Of a stretch of DNA of 64,000 bases, positions 61,453-64,000 are shown one piece after another (within the stretch, counting starts at the first letter, position 1; every line of letters starts with the position of its first letter). The stretch is from Sphingobium sp. HWE2-09 (GTDB taxonomy: Bacteria > Pseudomonadota > Alphaproteobacteria > Sphingomonadales > Sphingomonadaceae), in contig NZ_JAYKZX010000003.1 in NCBI RefSeq assembly GCF_035989265.1, positions 2,108,001 through 2,172,000 of the forward strand, in the 5' to 3' direction. Below the pieces are notes generated by a model. It ran no database searches, was not told where the DNA came from, and saw only the letters and a program-made list of their open reading frames with translations. The translations under genes were made by a program, and so were the position numbers.

Positions 61453-62709
61453 ATGAACGCCCTCTTCCCGTCCCCTGCCACACCCACCGTCGTCCCGATC
61501 CGCCCATCATCGTCGGGCCAAGGCCGCCCGATCCGCGTCGCCCTGTTTTCCGGTAATTACGACTGCGTGCGCGATGGCGCCAACCGCGCGCTCAACCGTC
61601 TGGTCGGCCATTTGCTGCACCAGGTCGGCGCGCAAGTGCGCATCTATTCGCCCACCGCCCCGCGCCCGGCCTTCGCCTCGATCGGTGACGTACGCTCGGT
61701 GCCTTCGCTCAGCCTGCCGGGTCGGCCCGAATATCGTCTCGCCATCGGCCTGACCCGCGCCGTCCGCCGCGATCTGGACGCCTTCGCGCCCGACATCGTG
61801 CATCTGTCCGTCCCAGACCTGCTGGGTCGCCAAGCGCAGAAGCATGCGCGGGCGCGCAGCATACCGGTCGTCGCCAGCCTGCACACCCGGTTCGAAACCT
61901 ATCTCGATTATTATCGCCTCGCTTTCCTGCGCGGCACGATGGAGCGCTATCTCGATCGGTTCTACGGCGACGCCGACCATATATTGGCGCCGACCGCGCC
62001 GATCCGCGACGAGATGGCGGCGCGCCACGGTGCGGCGCGCGTGTCGATCTGGGGCCGCGGCATCGATCCCCATCTCTTTGCGCCATCCTTGCGGGACCCG
62101 GCCTTCCGCGTAGCGCATGGCTATGAGGAACAGGACGTCATCCCGCTCTTCTTCGGTCGGCTGGTGCTGGAAAAGGGGCTGGGCGTCTTCGCCGATACGA
62201 TCGCCGCGATCCGGACGCACGGCCATCAGGTCCGGCCGCTGGTAATCGGCGACGGCCCGGCGCGATCCTGGCTGGCGCAGCGCCTGCCCAACGCTACGTT
62301 CATCGGCCATCTGAGCGGCCGCGACCTGGGCCGGGCGGTGGCGAGCGCCGACCTGCTGATCAATCCCAGCGTCACCGAAGCCTTCGGCAACGTCAATCTG
62401 GAGGCGATGGCGTCGGGCCTTGCCGTCCTGTCCGCCGACGTGCCCAGCGCCGCCAGCCTGATCGATCCGGGCCGCACCGGCCTGTTGCTGCCGCCGACCG
62501 ATGCCAACGCCTATGCTGATGCCGCCGATGCGCTGATTGGGTCGCCCGCCCGGCTGGCGCGTCTGCGTCAGGCCGCCGCGATCGCCGCCAGCCGTCATCG
62601 CTGGGACGATGTGCTCGACGCCGTGGTGCAGGCCTATGCCGGGCTGCTACCGCGGGACGCTCCCTTCCACGCGCACGCCCCTTGCTCCGCGCGAGCCGGA
62701 ACCGGATAA
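61453..62709 (+). CDS. GT4-family glycosyltransferase
   Basis: This 418-residue GT-B enzyme has a long N-terminal leader (about 1-28), then VALFSGNYDCVRDGANRALN, an acceptor-domain region SLHTRFETYLDYYRLAFLRG, and the C-terminal donor domain with FFGRLVLEKGLGVFADTIAA and the retaining EX7E motif in TEAFGNVNLEAMASGLAVLS. It resembles MgtA/SQD2/PimB-type mannosyl- or sulfoquinovosyl-transferases acting on lipids. The actual sugar and acceptor are not determined. The ECF sigma factor gene starts 7 bp after it ends, so cotranscription is likely. Confidence 0.9.
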   Translation: MNALFPSPATPTVVPIRPSSSGQGRPIRVALFSGNYDCVRDGANRALNRLVGHLLHQVGAQVRIYSPTAPRPAFASIGDVRSVPSLSLPGRPEYRLAIGLTRAVRRDLDAFAPDIVHLSVPDLLGRQAQKHARARSIPVVASLHTRFETYLDYYRLAFLRGTMERYLDRFYGDADHILAPTAPIRDEMAARHGAARVSIWGRGIDPHLFAPSLRDPAFRVAHGYEEQDVIPLFFGRLVLEKGLGVFADTIAAIRTHGHQVRPLVIGDGPARSWLAQRLPNATFIGHLSGRDLGRAVASADLLINPSVTEAFGNVNLEAMASGLAVLSADVPSAASLIDPGRTGLLLPPTDANAYADAADALIGSPARLARLRQAAAIAASRHRWDDVLDAVVQAYAGLLPRDAPFHAHAPCSARAGTG

Positions 62710-62716
62710 GCACGGA

Positions 62717-63256
62717 ATGGACGACGCGCACGACATGGAAGCGGACCTGCTGGCGATGCGCCGCTATGCCCGCGCGCTTGCCCGCGACGATGCCGATGCC
62801 GACGATGTCGTGCAGGATGCCCTGCTGCGCGCGATCGAGCGCCAGGCGACTTACCAGCCGAACCGCAGCCGCACCCGCTGGCTGCTGGCGATCGTGCATA
62901 ATGTCTTCATATCGGCCAGGCGCAAGCAGGCGGCCGAAGCGCGCCGCAACGACCGCTTTGCGCAAACCCTGCTGTCGACCATCGGCCCGCAGCAGGAGGA
63001 GCATGTGCGCCTGACCGAAATCGCCCATGGCTTTGCCGCCCTGCCCGATGCCCAGCGCGCTGTATTGCATCTGACCGCGATCGAGGGGCTAAGCTATCAG
63101 CAAGCGGCCGAGACGCTGGACGTGCCGATCGGCACGGTCATGTCCCGCCTGTCGCGGGCGCGCGCCGCCCTGCGTGACGGTGGAACGGTGCACGACAAAC
63201 AAACAGAAAAAGCCGCGCCGCATCTGCGGCTGGTGGGAGGACGCGATGACCAATGA
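62717..63256 (+). CDS. ECF-family RNA polymerase sigma factor
   Basis: This 179-residue protein starts at ATG 62717 (MDDAHDMEADLLAM). Sigma region 2 reads RYARALARDDADADDVVQDA, followed by LLRAIERQATYQPNRSRTRW and LLAIVHNVFISARRKQAAEA. Region 4 is FAALPDAQRAVLHLTAIEGL, SYQQAAETLDVPIGTVMSRL and SRARAALRDG. This is the two-domain ECF organisation. Its last 11 bp overlap the putative anti-sigma gene, the usual sigma/anti-sigma pairing. The target regulon cannot be read here, but the upstream glycosyltransferase gene may be autoregulated with it. Confidence 0.93.
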   Translation: MDDAHDMEADLLAMRRYARALARDDADADDVVQDALLRAIERQATYQPNRSRTRWLLAIVHNVFISARRKQAAEARRNDRFAQTLLSTIGPQQEEHVRLTEIAHGFAALPDAQRAVLHLTAIEGLSYQQAAETLDVPIGTVMSRLSRARAALRDGGTVHDKQTEKAAPHLRLVGGRDDQ

Positions 63257-63971
63257 CGTGAACGCGGTGGAGATCGACGCCTATGTCGATGATCAGCTCG
63301 ACTTGCCACGCCGCTTCGTGGTGGAAACGCATCTGTCGCGTCATCCCGATCAGGCCGCGCAGGTCATGGCAGACCTCTCCACCCGTAGCGCGCTGCGCCT
63401 GATGACGCCGATGCCCGCCGCCCCGTCCGCCGCCTTGGCCCAAAGCGCCGCTGAGTTGGCGGCGATGCCCGCCCGCCCGTTTTGGCGGCGCCCCTTGCCT
63501 ATTGTCAGTGCGATGGCGGCGGCGGCCAGCCTGGCACTGCTCATCCTACGCCCGTCCGGCCCGCCCGACTATGTCGACTATGCCGTCAACTCGCACCGCA
63601 TCGCGATGATGCGGGCGTCCATGGTTTCGCAGGTCGAAACCCCCAAATATGACGCGCGCGAAATCGCCAGCAACACCCGCATCGCCATGCCGCACCTGCC
63701 CGCCGACTGGCGCGTCACCGACGTCCAGCTCTTCCCCACCGAACGCGGCCCCGCCCTGGTCGTCGCGGTCAGGACCGACGCGGGCCGGAATTTCTCCCTC
63801 TTCGCCCTGCGCGATCGCAGCCGCGCGCCGGAACGACCCGACGCGGTGCAGGAAGGCGCGGAATTTGTCGCCTATTGGCGGCGCGGGGACATGTCCTATG
63901 CGCTGACCGGCAGCGGCGAACCGCGAGCGATGGACGCCACGGCGGAGGCATTGACGCGCGACTGGTCCTGA
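63246..63971 (+). CDS. putative transmembrane anti-sigma factor
   Basis: This 241-residue protein starts at ATG 63246, behind GGGAGG within the end of the sigma gene. Residues 1-50 (VEIDAYVDDQLDLPRRFVVE, THLSRHPDQAAQVMADLS) form a cytoplasmic anti-sigma-like helical domain without the zinc-binding HxxxCxxC. One membrane helix follows (about 84-101, LPIVSAMAAAASLALLIL). The rest is periplasmic (about 105-241, with DYAVNSHRIAMMRASMVSQV and RVTDVQLFPTERGPALVVAV). Position and topology support an anti-sigma factor responding to an envelope or redox signal. It ends 29 bp before the window edge. Confidence 0.88.
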   Translation: MTNDVNAVEIDAYVDDQLDLPRRFVVETHLSRHPDQAAQVMADLSTRSALRLMTPMPAAPSAALAQSAAELAAMPARPFWRRPLPIVSAMAAAASLALLILRPSGPPDYVDYAVNSHRIAMMRASMVSQVETPKYDAREIASNTRIAMPHLPADWRVTDVQLFPTERGPALVVAVRTDAGRNFSLFALRDRSRAPERPDAVQEGAEFVAYWRRGDMSYALTGSGEPRAMDATAEALTRDWS

Positions 63972-64000
63972 CCACTGGAGGGGCGGGCTATTAGCCGCTA

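Overview
This is a high-GC, gene-dense chromosomal window from an alphaproteobacterium, most probably a member of the Sphingomonadaceae (Sphingobium/Sphingomonas type). The evidence is gene content and order: TonB receptor and porin genes, a single bifunctional Rel/Spo enzyme, rsmI-yraN-gshB beside a lipoprotein of the penicillin-binding-protein-activator type, DUF2066-hdaA-ppk-ppx beside purMN, and families of short GC-rich palindromic repeats between genes. I see no prophage, transposase, tRNA, rRNA operon or CRISPR array.

Layout. 0-5.5 kb: a GIY-YIG protein among palindromes, a LytS/LytTR two-component pair, an HxlR regulator and rel/spoT. 5.5-8 kb: an AT-rich stretch, then a small secreted protein followed by a two-partner-secretion outer-membrane transporter (TpsB type) with no large TpsA partner. 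This is the best candidate here for an undescribed system. 8-10.8 kb: rlmJ, then the L10 leader with rplJ-rplL and a strong terminator. 10.8-19 kb: a phosphate-selective-type porin, a lipoprotein solute-binding protein, DUF4112, and a leftward operon MBL hydrolase-DUF4230-nadA-nadC-RNase T2, in which nadC is frameshifted at a homopolymer. 19-24.8 kb: a XerC-type recombinase, a BA14K-like protein, DedA, gshB, yraN, rsmI and a lipoprotein.

24.8-29.8 kb is a cobalamin uptake locus: BtuD/BtuC/BtuF-type ABC importer genes and a BtuB-type receptor preceded by a clear cobalamin riboswitch. 29.8-37.5 kb is an NAD-dependent molybdenum formate dehydrogenase operon (fdsG-B-A-D and fdhD) with a LysR regulator upstream and divergent mobA for the molybdenum cofactor. 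fdsB carries an in-frame 81-bp palindromic repeat that adds a foreign peptide. 38-46 kb: a CorC/CNNM protein with a probable homopolymer frameshift at its start, an OmpA-like lipoprotein, a TetR/DUF4188 pair with two operator-like sites, a tightly overlapping yggT-DUF167-folD-unknown-marC operon, DUF1993 and argB.

46-60 kb: a queuosine-precursor transporter, the ppx/ppk/hdaA/DUF2066 operon, purM and a purN fused to a YjbR/MmcQ domain, a short HTH protein, an ABC ATPase, nadB, an alpha/beta hydrolase and a class-A-beta-lactamase-like lipoprotein. 60-64 kb: an outer-membrane beta-barrel protein, a GT4 glycosyltransferase, and an ECF sigma factor overlapping its putative anti-sigma factor.

Central functions cover the stringent response and polyphosphate, NAD, purine, folate and arginine synthesis, formate oxidation and B12 uptake. 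Several short overlapping gene joints appear to use TTG or CTG starts. Two probable single-base homopolymer deletions should be checked against raw reads. All functional calls are from motif recognition in the translated sequence; no database search was run.
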